DNA from: Verrucomicrobiaceae bacterium UBA7681
GTDB lineage: Bacteria > Verrucomicrobiota > Verrucomicrobiia > Verrucomicrobiales > Verrucomicrobiaceae
Reading direction: 5' to 3'
Assembly (NCBI GenBank): GCA_002482965.1
Contig: DLGZ01000069.1
Span: 112,322-135,508, forward strand
DNA: 23,187 nucleotides
The translations under genes and the position numbers were made by a program. Each line of letters opens with the position of its first letter. Position 1 is the first letter of the stretch. Below the pieces are notes generated by a model. It ran no database searches. It had not been told where the DNA came from and saw only the letters and a program-made list of their open reading frames with translations. Below are positions 16,197-23,187 of this stretch, piece by piece.

Positions 16197-16562
16197 ATGC
16201 GCGCACGCATCATCAAAGACTTCCGTTTCGAGGCCGCCCAGACGCTGCCCAATCTTCCTGGCGACCACAAATGCACCAAGATGCATGGCCATTCTTTCAA
16301 GCTGGAAATCGCCGTCGAGGGCGAGGTGGATCCGAAAATCGGCTGGGTCTATGACCACGCGGAAATCTCCCGGGCGATGAAGCCGATCATGGACCGGCTG
16401 GACCATTCCTATCTCAACGAGATCGAAGGCCTGGAAAATCCCACCATCGAATACATGGCCGCCTGGCTTTGGAAAAAGCTGGCCCCGCAACTGCCTGGCC
16501 TTTGCGAGATCGTGATCCACGAAACACCCAACGCCCGTTGCGTGTTCCGTGGCGAGTTTTGA
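16197..16562 (+). CDS. queD: 6-carboxytetrahydropterin synthase (QueD) family protein
   Basis: The 121-residue product has the QueD/PTPS layout: FRFEAAQTLPNLP, then DHKCTKMHGHSFKLEI with catalytic Cys C26 and zinc ligands H30 and H32, DRLDHSYLN with D69-H70, and IHETPNARC with E109. QueD converts 7,8-dihydroneopterin triphosphate to 6-carboxytetrahydropterin in queuosine synthesis. The odd feature is Q15 where the first zinc-binding His is expected (AAH in most members). ATG 16197 is chosen from the start of the beta-strand; no Shine-Dalgarno is present. No other queuosine gene or preQ1 riboswitch was seen. It ends 3 bases before the convergent PEP-CTERM gene. Confidence 0.85.
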   Translation: MRARIIKDFRFEAAQTLPNLPGDHKCTKMHGHSFKLEIAVEGEVDPKIGWVYDHAEISRAMKPIMDRLDHSYLNEIEGLENPTIEYMAAWLWKKLAPQLPGLCEIVIHETPNARCVFRGEF

Positions 16563-16565
16563 GTT

Positions 16566-18665
16566 TTATGCGGCGTCCTTTGCCAGCACCCTGCGCCGAC
16601 GGCGCAGGGCGAGGAAGGCAAGGCCCAGGCCGCCCAGCACTGCGCGGGAAGGCTCAGGCACGGCATCCACGTGTAGCGTGAGCGCATTGGCACCGATGGT
16701 GAACTGGCCGACGAAGCCGGAAGGTGTGGAGCCGAAAGCAAGGTTTGAAAGCGTCAGACCAGAAACGGAGCTGTAGTTCATCAGCGTGTAATCCGCGCCC
16801 GTGGTCAGGCCATTGTTAAAGATGTCGAACAGCGCGGTGCCGCCGCCGGTGAAGTTCAGCGCGCCGCCGATGTTCAGCAGGTCGGAAGTGGTGCCGAGTT
16901 CGAAGGCCAAGTTAGCGCCGCTCACGAGATCAAGATTGCCATCAATGGTCAAGGTGCCGGGGCTGAGGCCGGGGGCGAGGGTGCCGCCGCTGGCGATGGA
17001 AACATTCCCTGCGATGTCTCCCGTGCCTTTCAGGGTTCCGGTTGAGTCGATGATGACATCGCCCGAGCCGGTGGCGCTGCCGGTGGTGTTGGTGACGCTC
17101 AGCGTGCCGCTGACGGTGGTGTTGCCGCTGTAGGTGCTGGCACCGGAAAGGATGACGTTGCCGGTGGAGATGTCCACGCTGCTGAAATTGGAGATCGCTC
17201 CCGCATAGCTGAAGGTGTTTCCAGCACCCGGATTGAAAGTGGCGGTGTTTGTGCCGGTGCCGCCATCAATGCTGCCGGTGATGGTGCCGCCCGTGATGTT
17301 CAGTGAGTCATTGCCAGCCTGAAGATCAATGGCGCTGCCATTGTCACCGGTGATGGTGCCAGCGTTGTTAAGGGTGTCAGCGCCATCGCCGGTTTGAATG
17401 GCCGCGCCTGTTCCTGCTCCGCGAATTGTTCCGTCCGACTTGTTGGTGATGGTGTCTGCAAAAGTGCCCACGATGCGAATGGCTGCGCCGGTTTTGCCCT
17501 GGATCAGGCCGCTGTTGTCCACCGTCGTCGCTGCAATGGCATTTCCGCCAGAGCTGTTGTCTACCAGAATGCCTTCGCCAGCGCGGGAGGTATCGCCATC
17601 GGGCGCGTCAGCGGAAAGCGAGCTGCCTATGATCTGGCCGGTGGCGGTGTTGGTGATGCTGCCGCCGCCGATGGACACGGCCTGGGCGTTGTTTGACAGG
17701 GTGTCACTGCCTACGCCCTTGGCACCATAGCCAAAGATGTTGCCGGAGTTGTTCAAGGTGAGCACTCCATCGACATCGACACCGTCGCCGTCGCCGTTGG
17801 CAAAGAGCGAACTCACGCTGCCCTGGATGGTCGCGCCAAAGGCGTTGGTGACGTTCGCTGTGGCAGTGGTGAAGACGCCGTCGATGTTCACACCGGAACC
17901 GTTCACCCCGGTGATGATGCCACCCGCGTTGTTCGTCACGGTGATGCTGTAAGTGCTCAGTGCGGCATCACCGCCGGTGATTGCATGGCGGCCGCTGATT
18001 GTACCGGTGTTGGTGATGTTCACTCCGGAACGAACCTGGGTGTCAATGCCATCGCTGGAAGGGGCAGTGTCCAGATTGTACAAGCTGGCGCTGATGGTGC
18101 CTGCGTTGTTGATGGTGGCGTTCGCACCGGTGCGGATGGCATCGGCAGCGTATGCGAGGATTTGACCGCCTGCTGAGTTCGTGATCGACACCGTGCCGGT
18201 GGTGACTGCGTCGAAGTCGATCGCCTGATTGCCGGCGCGAGAGGCATTCAGTGATTGGATAGTACCGGTGTTATTCACGTTCCAGTTCGAGCCAGAGACA
18301 TCGGCACGCAGGGTGTCGGCATCGGCGGAGCGGATGAGAGCGCCGCTGTTGTTGGTGATCGAGAAGCTGGGTGTTCCGCTGGTGTTGTTGCGGACAACGC
18401 GGCCTGTGCCGGTTTGAAGGATGCTGCCGCTGTTCGTAAGGGTGGTGGTGCCGGAGGTGCCGCTGAGCGTGATGGCGACGGTACTGCCGGATAAGGAGAG
18501 CGTTGCTCCCGATGCCACCGTGCCCGACTCTCCTGCCGCAAGAGTCTTGGCGGAGGTGTCAGTGCCACTGCTGAGGACGAAGGTTGCCGCTTGAAGCGAG
18601 GCAGCCGAAATTAAGCCTAGGATGGCGAGGGAAACGGAGGTGAAGGATAAGTGTTTGGGAGTCAT
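16566..18665 (-). CDS. Large repetitive PEP-CTERM surface protein
   Basis: The 699-residue product has a signal peptide (basic/polar start, hydrophobic SVSLAILGLISAASLQA, likely cut near residue 26), then about a dozen imperfect repeats of the form (I/V)(T/N)N.G.I.G (for example ITNTGTISG, VNNTGTIQS, NNAGTITGDNG) suggesting a beta-helix. Near residue 450 are Asp/Gly runs that recall RTX motifs (TGDGADTLNNAG). Next come autotransporter-type strands (VILSGASTYSGNTTVSGTL). The end is a PEP-CTERM tail: VPEPS at 669-673, a hydrophobic helix and RRRRR (688-692), the signal read by EpsH/exosortase-type enzymes. Start ATG 18665 precedes the signal peptide; upstream frame is non-coding in character. 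Function: probably an exopolysaccharide-associated surface protein. Confidence 0.82.
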   Translation of the reverse strand: MTPKHLSFTSVSLAILGLISAASLQAATFVLSSGTDTSAKTLAAGESGTVASGATLSLSGSTVAITLSGTSGTTTLTNSGSILQTGTGRVVRNNTSGTPSFSITNNSGALIRSADADTLRADVSGSNWNVNNTGTIQSLNASRAGNQAIDFDAVTTGTVSITNSAGGQILAYAADAIRTGANATINNAGTISASLYNLDTAPSSDGIDTQVRSGVNITNTGTISGRHAITGGDAALSTYSITVTNNAGGIITGVNGSGVNIDGVFTTATANVTNAFGATIQGSVSSLFANGDGDGVDVDGVLTLNNSGNIFGYGAKGVGSDTLSNNAQAVSIGGGSITNTATGQIIGSSLSADAPDGDTSRAGEGILVDNSSGGNAIAATTVDNSGLIQGKTGAAIRIVGTFADTITNKSDGTIRGAGTGAAIQTGDGADTLNNAGTITGDNGSAIDLQAGNDSLNITGGTITGSIDGGTGTNTATFNPGAGNTFSYAGAISNFSSVDISTGNVILSGASTYSGNTTVSGTLSVTNTTGSATGSGDVIIDSTGTLKGTGDIAGNVSIASGGTLAPGLSPGTLTIDGNLDLVSGANLAFELGTTSDLLNIGGALNFTGGGTALFDIFNNGLTTGADYTLMNYSSVSGLTLSNLAFGSTPSGFVGQFTIGANALTLHVDAVPEPSRAVLGGLGLAFLALRRRRRVLAKDAA
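16589..16609. repeat. Perfect GC hairpin in the 3' end of the PEP-CTERM gene
   Basis: CCCTGCGCC (16589-16597) and GGCGCAGGG (16601-16609) pair perfectly around a 3-base loop, inside the codons for the Arg-rich tail. It may be a by-product of CGC/CGG Arg codons or may block readthrough between the convergent genes; no T-tract follows on either strand. Confidence 0.6.
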
Positions 18666-18819
18666 TGCGCGTGTTGGGATTTCGCGCCGCCTATGCGTGT
18701 TGCGTTCCGCGTTGTCGAAAGGCGGGCCGTTACGATTTCGCCTTGTGGCAATCCCGGCACATTGCGCCTCTGAACCCACGCCTTCTGCCGCCTCCAATAT
18801 GGAAAAAACGTAACATGAC

Positions 18820-18846
18820 TTGTCGCTTCCATCTCTTGGCTATAGT
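18820..18846 (+). promoter_or_regulatory. Candidate promoter of the GMC operon
   Basis: TATAGT (18841-18846) is a good -10 box, and TTGTCG (18820-18825) a fair -35 with a 15-base spacer. The -10 ends only 6 bases before ATG 18853, so transcription would begin at or next to the start codon, giving a leaderless mRNA. The short spacer lowers confidence. Confidence 0.45.
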
Positions 18847-18852
18847 CCGGCC

Positions 18853-20631
18853 ATGCCTGTCCTCACCGAACGCAAAACGCAGCCGCAGTATGATGTCATT
18901 GTCGTGGGCTCAGGAGCCGGTGGTGGCATGGCGGCGATGATCCTGGCCTTGAATGGCGTGAAGGTGCTCATGATTGAGGCTGGGCGGAATTACGAGCCGG
19001 TGAAGGAGACTCCGATGTTCCATACGCCGGAGATGGCGCCGCTTCGTGGTGCGGCCACGCCTGACCGCCCCTTCGGGTTTTATGATTCCAACATCGGCGG
19101 CTGGCAGGTGGCAGGAGAGCCCTACACCAACAAGCAGGGGACTGAGGGCGACTTCTGGTGGTGGCGTGCGCGCATGCTCGGCGGACGGACGAATCACTGG
19201 GGCCGCATCTCGCTGCGCTTTGGCGAGTTTGATTTCAAACCGAAATCCCGCGATGGCCTCGGAGTTGACTGGCCGATGAACTACGAAGACATGGCCCCGT
19301 GGTATGATCGCGTGGAGCAGTTGATCGGTGTCTATGGCGAGAACGACGGCATCGCGAATGCACCGAACTCATCCCCCGGCGTGCTGATGCCGCCGCCGAA
19401 ACCTCGGGTGGGTGAGTTGCTAGCGAAGAAGTCAGGGAGGAAGATCGGCGTGCCGGTCGTCGCCGCGCATCGGGCGGTGCTCAGCCAGCCGATGGATTGG
19501 AAAAATCTGCCGAAGGTACTGTTCCCGAACAATCCCAAGGCGCAGGAAATTCTCGGCAAGGATATGATGTCACGCGCCGCCTGCTTCTGGGCCACCAACT
19601 GCATCCGGGGCTGCAGCATCCGCGCGAATTTCCAGAGCACGACCGTGCTGCTGCCGCCTGCGCTTGCCACGGGAAATCTCGACATCATCACGGATGCCAT
19701 GGTGCGTGAAGTGGTGATGGATGACAGCGGCAAAGCCACCGGCGTGCACTACATCGACAAGGTCACACGCCGGGATGCGATTGCGAAAGCCCGCGTGGTC
19801 ATCCTCGCCGCGAGCACCTGCGAAACCTCGCGCATCCTGCTGAACTCAAAAGCGCGGGACAAGGCGGGCCTCGCCAACTCGTCGGGGCAGGTGGGGCGCA
19901 ATCTTATGGACAGCGTCGGCACCCGCCTGGGCGCGCACATTCCCGCCATGGAGGACCTGCCGCCGATGAATGAGGATGGTGCGGGCGGCTTGCACACCTA
20001 CGTGCCGTGGTGGCTGGTGCATGATCACGCCAAGCTTGGCTTTGCGCGGGGGTATCATATTGAGATGGGCGGTGGGCGGCAGATGCCGGAGGCGAAGAGC
20101 TTTGGCTACCTGGACTCGACTTCGCCGGGTGTCTATGGCCGCAAACTCAAAGACGAAGCCCGGCGCTACTACGGTGCGCAGTTCGGCTTTTCCGGGCGCG
20201 GCGAGATGCTGCCGAACAAGGACTGCTACAGCGAGCTTGATCCCAACGTCGTGGATCAATGGGGCATTCCTGTGCTGCGTTTCCACTGGAAATGGAGCGA
20301 CCATGAGATCAAGCAGGCTGAGCACATGCAGCAGACCTTTGCGGCGATGATCGAAGGCATGGGTGGCAAGGCCAAGCCGCTCAGCGGTGCGGATGCCATC
20401 CAGCGGCCCGGCGAGATCATTCACGAGGTGGGCACCGCGCGCATGGGGGACAAAGCCGCTGAGAGCGTGACCAATCAGTACTGCCAGACCTGGGACGTGA
20501 AAAACCTCTTCCTGATGGACGGCTCCGTCCTGCCCAGCAACCCCGACAAAAACCCCACCCTGACCATTCTTGCCCTCGCCTGGCGCTCCAGCGAATGGCT
20601 GATGGAAGAGATGAAACGGGGGAATGTGTGA
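18853..20631 (+). CDS. GMC family FAD-dependent oxidoreductase
   Basis: The 592-residue flavoprotein opens with YDVIVVGSGAGGGMAA (FAD Rossmann loop, GSGAGGG at 19-25) and an acidic EAG after the second strand. GGRTNHWGR near residue 110 is the second FAD-contacting block, and NCIRGCSIRANFQST is typical of membrane-associated GMC dehydrogenases. The C-terminus has IHEVGTARMG and NPDKNPTLTILALAWRSS, the active-site His/Asn region. It oxidises an alcohol or sugar; the substrate is unknown. It has no signal peptide of its own. The Tat-borne subunit encoded two genes downstream probably carries it across the membrane, as in FAD sugar dehydrogenases. ATG 18853 follows from the nucleotide loop and the promoter spacing. 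Confidence 0.92.
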   Translation: MPVLTERKTQPQYDVIVVGSGAGGGMAAMILALNGVKVLMIEAGRNYEPVKETPMFHTPEMAPLRGAATPDRPFGFYDSNIGGWQVAGEPYTNKQGTEGDFWWWRARMLGGRTNHWGRISLRFGEFDFKPKSRDGLGVDWPMNYEDMAPWYDRVEQLIGVYGENDGIANAPNSSPGVLMPPPKPRVGELLAKKSGRKIGVPVVAAHRAVLSQPMDWKNLPKVLFPNNPKAQEILGKDMMSRAACFWATNCIRGCSIRANFQSTTVLLPPALATGNLDIITDAMVREVVMDDSGKATGVHYIDKVTRRDAIAKARVVILAASTCETSRILLNSKARDKAGLANSSGQVGRNLMDSVGTRLGAHIPAMEDLPPMNEDGAGGLHTYVPWWLVHDHAKLGFARGYHIEMGGGRQMPEAKSFGYLDSTSPGVYGRKLKDEARRYYGAQFGFSGRGEMLPNKDCYSELDPNVVDQWGIPVLRFHWKWSDHEIKQAEHMQQTFAAMIEGMGGKAKPLSGADAIQRPGEIIHEVGTARMGDKAAESVTNQYCQTWDVKNLFLMDGSVLPSNPDKNPTLTILALAWRSSEWLMEEMKRGNV

Positions 20632-20641
20632 ACCAACTCCC

Positions 20642-21127
20642 ATGAGAAAAGTACGAAGACTCACAAGCCATCGACGGTTGCCACGGCAGCCCTTATCTCC
20701 GCAGCAACGGCAGAGAGCACGCTTGCTGGCGTTTTTGGCGACCATTCTCGTCTGCGCTGCTTTGATTTTTCGTGGCATTGGTTCGTACCGCGCCAGGAAG
20801 GCGGTCGGACTCATGAATTTCGGTGGCCTAGATAGTGAGCAGGAAGTCACAAGGGCTCTAGGCGTATTCACTCACGCGCTTGCCGAGGCCGGGGACATGA
20901 TGGGTCTTGGAAACTTGGTGCTGTTGGTGGGTGGTGCGATGCTGACCTACGTCTGGACGATAGGTCGATTCCGTGAACGGTGGTTTTCACGTGCCACGTT
21001 GGTTTTCAGCCTGCTTCTTTTCTGGCAGCCCTTGGTGGGCACCTTCTTTGGGCTGCTGTGGTTCTGGCTTCTGTTTTGGGACCGCAAACAGTTTTCTGTG
21101 CAACAAGCCATTCTCGTCGCTGAATGA
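20642..21127 (+). CDS. Membrane protein of unknown function in the GMC operon
   Basis: I do not recognise this 161-residue protein. It has a very basic N-terminus (MRKVRRLTSHRRLPRQP...QRQRAR), a first membrane helix (about residues 29-45), a polar loop (FGGLDSEQEVTRALGVFTHALAEAGD), a second helix (LGNLVLLVGGAMLTYVWTIG), and a hydrophobic Trp/Phe-rich C-terminal hairpin (LVFSLLLFWQPLVGTFFGLLWFWLLFW) that may span the membrane twice. The start lies 10 bases after the GMC stop, and its TGA shares bases with the next ATG (ATGA overlap at 21124-21127), so it is translationally coupled to the subunit-3 gene. Context suggests a membrane anchor or electron-transfer partner of the dehydrogenase; no heme-binding motif (CXXCH) is visible. 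Confidence 0.75.
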   Translation: MRKVRRLTSHRRLPRQPLSPQQRQRARLLAFLATILVCAALIFRGIGSYRARKAVGLMNFGGLDSEQEVTRALGVFTHALAEAGDMMGLGNLVLLVGGAMLTYVWTIGRFRERWFSRATLVFSLLLFWQPLVGTFFGLLWFWLLFWDRKQFSVQQAILVAE

Positions 21128-21786
21128 AAAACGATCCTTTGCCTGCCATCTCCCGCCGCCACGCCCTGAAAGGCCTCATCAGCGGAGCCGCTGGTGCAGC
21201 AGCCGTTCCGGCCATTGCTGCGACGAACCACACCGAGCCTGCACCCCCAGCGCATCCCTCCCGGTTTGTGTTTCACGACCCGGACTTCATGGGTGCGCTG
21301 AAGTTTCCGTGGGAAAAGCTGCTGTCTGCCGAAGAACTGGCCACCACGCTGGCCCTGGCCGATTTGATCCTGCCGAAGGATGAAACCTCGCCTGCCGCCT
21401 CCGAGGTGGGCGTTCCAGAATTTATCAACGAGTGGGTCAGCGCCGACTACCCGGCCCATCAGGAGGACCGCGAAACCATCCGGGGCGGCATCGGCTGGCT
21501 CAATACGGAGAGCTTTAAGCGCTTTTCCGGGCGTTTTGAGGAGCTTGGGGTGGATCAGCAGTCGCAGATCGTGGATGACATCTGCGGTGCGGCCAAGGTC
21601 AAACCAGAGCACCACGTCGGGGCGGTCTTTTTCAAGCGCTTCCGCCAACTCTGTGTCGGCGGCTACTACAGCCACAGCCAGACCTGGAAAAGCCTCGGCT
21701 ACGTGGGCAATATCAGCCTTGGCGGCCCCTTTCCCGGGGTTTTGCCGGAGGTCATCGAGAAGCTGGGTCTGCAGGACGTGGTTTGA
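21124..21786 (+). CDS. Gluconate 2-dehydrogenase subunit 3 family protein with Tat signal
   Basis: The 220-residue product begins with a Tat signal: SRRHALKG (R11-R12) then a hydrophobic stretch (LISGAAGAAAVPAIAA) and a likely cut after AIA. The mature domain (LLSAEELATTLALADLILPKDETSPAASEVGVPEFINEWVS, then HVGAVFFKRFRQLCVGGYYSH) fits the gluconate 2-dehydrogenase subunit 3 family (ILP.D..SP.A...GV..FI, and the GYYS ending). In studied FAD sugar dehydrogenases, the small Tat-signal subunit carries the catalytic subunit out. Here it is the last gene of the operon, overlapping the membrane-protein gene by 4 bases. No cytochrome c subunit is encoded nearby. Confidence 0.9.
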   Translation: MKNDPLPAISRRHALKGLISGAAGAAAVPAIAATNHTEPAPPAHPSRFVFHDPDFMGALKFPWEKLLSAEELATTLALADLILPKDETSPAASEVGVPEFINEWVSADYPAHQEDRETIRGGIGWLNTESFKRFSGRFEELGVDQQSQIVDDICGAAKVKPEHHVGAVFFKRFRQLCVGGYYSHSQTWKSLGYVGNISLGGPFPGVLPEVIEKLGLQDVV

Positions 21787-21835
21787 GGGCCGATTTGGGG
21801 CTGAAAAAGACTTCGTTTGGAAGCAAAAAATCCCT

Positions 21836-21862
21836 TTGCTCACCCCGGCATCTTGCTAGTCT
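21836..21862 (+). promoter_or_regulatory. Tentative gyrB promoter
   Basis: TTGCTC (21836-21841), a 15-base spacer and TAGTCT (21857-21862) form a weak promoter-like pair in the 154-base gap before gyrB. The same 15-base spacing is seen before the GMC gene. A leader of about 70 bases would follow. Confidence 0.3.
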
Positions 21863-21940
21863 CAATGGGTCATCATCGAGCACGTTTCCGGTAGCGGTTT
21901 CATGGACGGATTCAGTCGATGGTCAGCCTCTTCAAATCCT

Positions 21941-23187
21941 ATGTCCGAACAGTCTCCTGAGCAGAATGCTGCTTTCAATACCGGTGTGGCCGAAAACCAG
22001 GCCTACGGTGCCGATCAAATTCAAAAACTCGAAGGCCTCGAAGCCGTCCGGTTGCGGCCTGGAATGTACATCGGCGATCCCGATGAGCGCGGCCTGCACC
22101 ACTGCGTGTTTGAAGTGGTGGACAACTCCATCGATGAGCATCTCGCAGGCAACTGTAAAAACGTCTGGATCACCATCCACACGGACGGCTCCATCACCAT
22201 TCAGGATGATGGTCGTGGCATTCCGGTTGAGATGCATCCCAAGGCTGGCATACCTACGGTGGAACTGGTGCTTACCAGCCTGCATGCCGGCGGCAAGTTT
22301 GGCGACGGCGCGTATGAGTTCTCCGGCGGTCTGCATGGCGTCGGTGCCAAGTGTACCAATGCGCTGTCCGATTGGTTCAAGTGCGAGGTCTTCCGCGATG
22401 GCAAGATCTACTCCATCGGCTTTGAGCGTGGCAAAACGACGGAGCCGCTGACCGTTCTCGGTGATCTTGATGATCCGAAGACCACCGGCACGAAGATTTC
22501 CTTTTTCCCGGACGCCACGATCTTCACCGTCACCACGGCCTATAACTTTGACCGTCTGCTGGTGCGCCTGCGCGAACTCGCCTTCCTCAATCCCGGCATC
22601 AAGATCACACTCACCGACGAGCGCGACGAGCCGCAGCGTCAGGAGATCCTTTTCTATCAGGAAGGCGTGAAGCAGTTCGTGCGCGAGATGGGCGCGGACA
22701 AGGACAAGATCCACCCGGAGCCCGTCGCACTGGCAGGCCGCCGTGAGGTGCCTATTGATGACAAGAAGAAGTTCATTCTCGTCGATTGCGTGCTGCAATG
22801 GAACAAGGGACTCAATGAGCAGACGCTCTGCTTTGCCAATGCCATTCCGAATCCGGACGGCGGCGCGCATTACAGCGGCCTCAAATCGGCGCTGACCAAG
22901 GCGGTGAAGCAATACATCAACGCCAACCCGAAGAGCTTTAAAGACAAGCTGCCCGACATCGAGGGCGATGACTGCCGCGAAGGCATGATCTGCGTGCTGA
23001 GCGTCAAGCTGACCAATCCGCGCTTCAATTCGCAGACCAAGGTGAAGCTGGTGAACGGCGAAGTCGAAGGCGTGGTGAACTCCATCGTCTATGAAGGCCT
23101 GATGCGGTTCTTTGATGAGAATCCCGATACCGCCATCGAGATCATCAAGAACATCATCATCGCCGCCAAGTCCCGCGAAGCTGCGCG
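21941..23187 (+). CDS. gyrB: DNA gyrase subunit B, N-terminal part (partial)
   Basis: The frame is open from ATG 21941 to the window end (415 residues, no stop). It matches the GHKL ATPase and transducer domains of GyrB: RPGMYIGDPDERGLHH, EVVDNSIDEHLAG with catalytic E58 and N62, QDDGRGIP (88-95), LHAGGKF, and SGGLHGVGA (128-136). DDCREGMICVLSVKL and NPRFNSQTKVKL fit the transducer. GyrB supplies ATP to negative supercoiling with GyrA. After GGLHGVGA the sequence is KCTNALSDWF rather than the common VSVVNALS. A ParE identity is not excluded because the C-terminal part is outside. ATG 21941 has no Shine-Dalgarno (CAGCCTCTTCAAATCCT precedes it). Confidence 0.93.
   Translation, partial: MSEQSPEQNAAFNTGVAENQAYGADQIQKLEGLEAVRLRPGMYIGDPDERGLHHCVFEVVDNSIDEHLAGNCKNVWITIHTDGSITIQDDGRGIPVEMHPKAGIPTVELVLTSLHAGGKFGDGAYEFSGGLHGVGAKCTNALSDWFKCEVFRDGKIYSIGFERGKTTEPLTVLGDLDDPKTTGTKISFFPDATIFTVTTAYNFDRLLVRLRELAFLNPGIKITLTDERDEPQRQEILFYQEGVKQFVREMGADKDKIHPEPVALAGRREVPIDDKKKFILVDCVLQWNKGLNEQTLCFANAIPNPDGGAHYSGLKSALTKAVKQYINANPKSFKDKLPDIEGDDCREGMICVLSVKLTNPRFNSQTKVKLVNGEVEGVVNSIVYEGLMRFFDENPDTAIEIIKNIIIAAKSREAA

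Overview
The window looks like chromosomal DNA of a Verrucomicrobiota bacterium, probably near Verrucomicrobium/Prosthecobacter. This placement is inferred from GC-rich coding with strong codon bias, a PEP-CTERM protein, a secreted sulfatase, a GMC oxidoreductase with a Tat-borne subunit 3, and the near absence of Shine-Dalgarno sequences before start codons. No rRNA, tRNA, CRISPR array, phage or transposase gene was seen. Most of the region is a stable housekeeping neighbourhood.

Layout. 1-207 is the 3' end of thrS, closed by a clear intrinsic terminator. 290-739 is a small two-pass membrane protein that overlaps, tail to tail, a MYG1-family gene (693-1550, minus). 1648-2313 (minus, secreted unknown) follows 2332-3540 (minus, saccharopine-dehydrogenase fold, carboxynorspermidine-synthase-like). 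A double palindromic repeat lies at 3658-3757. Two SPFH/band-7 membrane proteins form a minus-strand pair (3765-5722), divergent from a small lipoprotein gene (5871-6413). 6414-6822 is gene-free, filled with imperfect inverted and direct repeats, and ends in the terminator of the next operon.

6823-13604 (minus) is a complete F-type ATP synthase operon read in the order atpB-atpE-atpF-atpH-atpA-atpG-atpD-atpC. It has three unusual traits: a short delta subunit without room for its N-terminal part, AT-rich heptamer repeats in two intergenic spacers, and a strong hairpin just after atpE. A perfect CRP/FNR-type palindrome lies upstream of atpB.

14065-16116 is an exported iduronate-2-sulfatase-like enzyme with a C-terminal beta-rich extension. 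16197-16562 is a QueD-like enzyme in which a zinc-ligand His appears to be Gln. 16566-18665 (minus) is a large repetitive exported protein with a PEP-CTERM sorting tail. 18853-21786 is a three-gene oxidoreductase operon: a GMC flavoprotein, an unrecognised membrane protein, and a Tat-signal gluconate-2-dehydrogenase subunit-3-like protein. The window ends inside gyrB (21941 onward).

Functional themes are energy coupling (ATP synthase), a periplasmic sugar or alcohol oxidation module, sulfated polysaccharide use, and surface protein sorting. The most novel-looking signals are the heptamer repeats and post-atpE hairpin in the ATP synthase operon, the uncharacterised membrane partner in the GMC operon, the gene-free repeat block at 6474-6761, and the altered metal site in the QueD-like protein.
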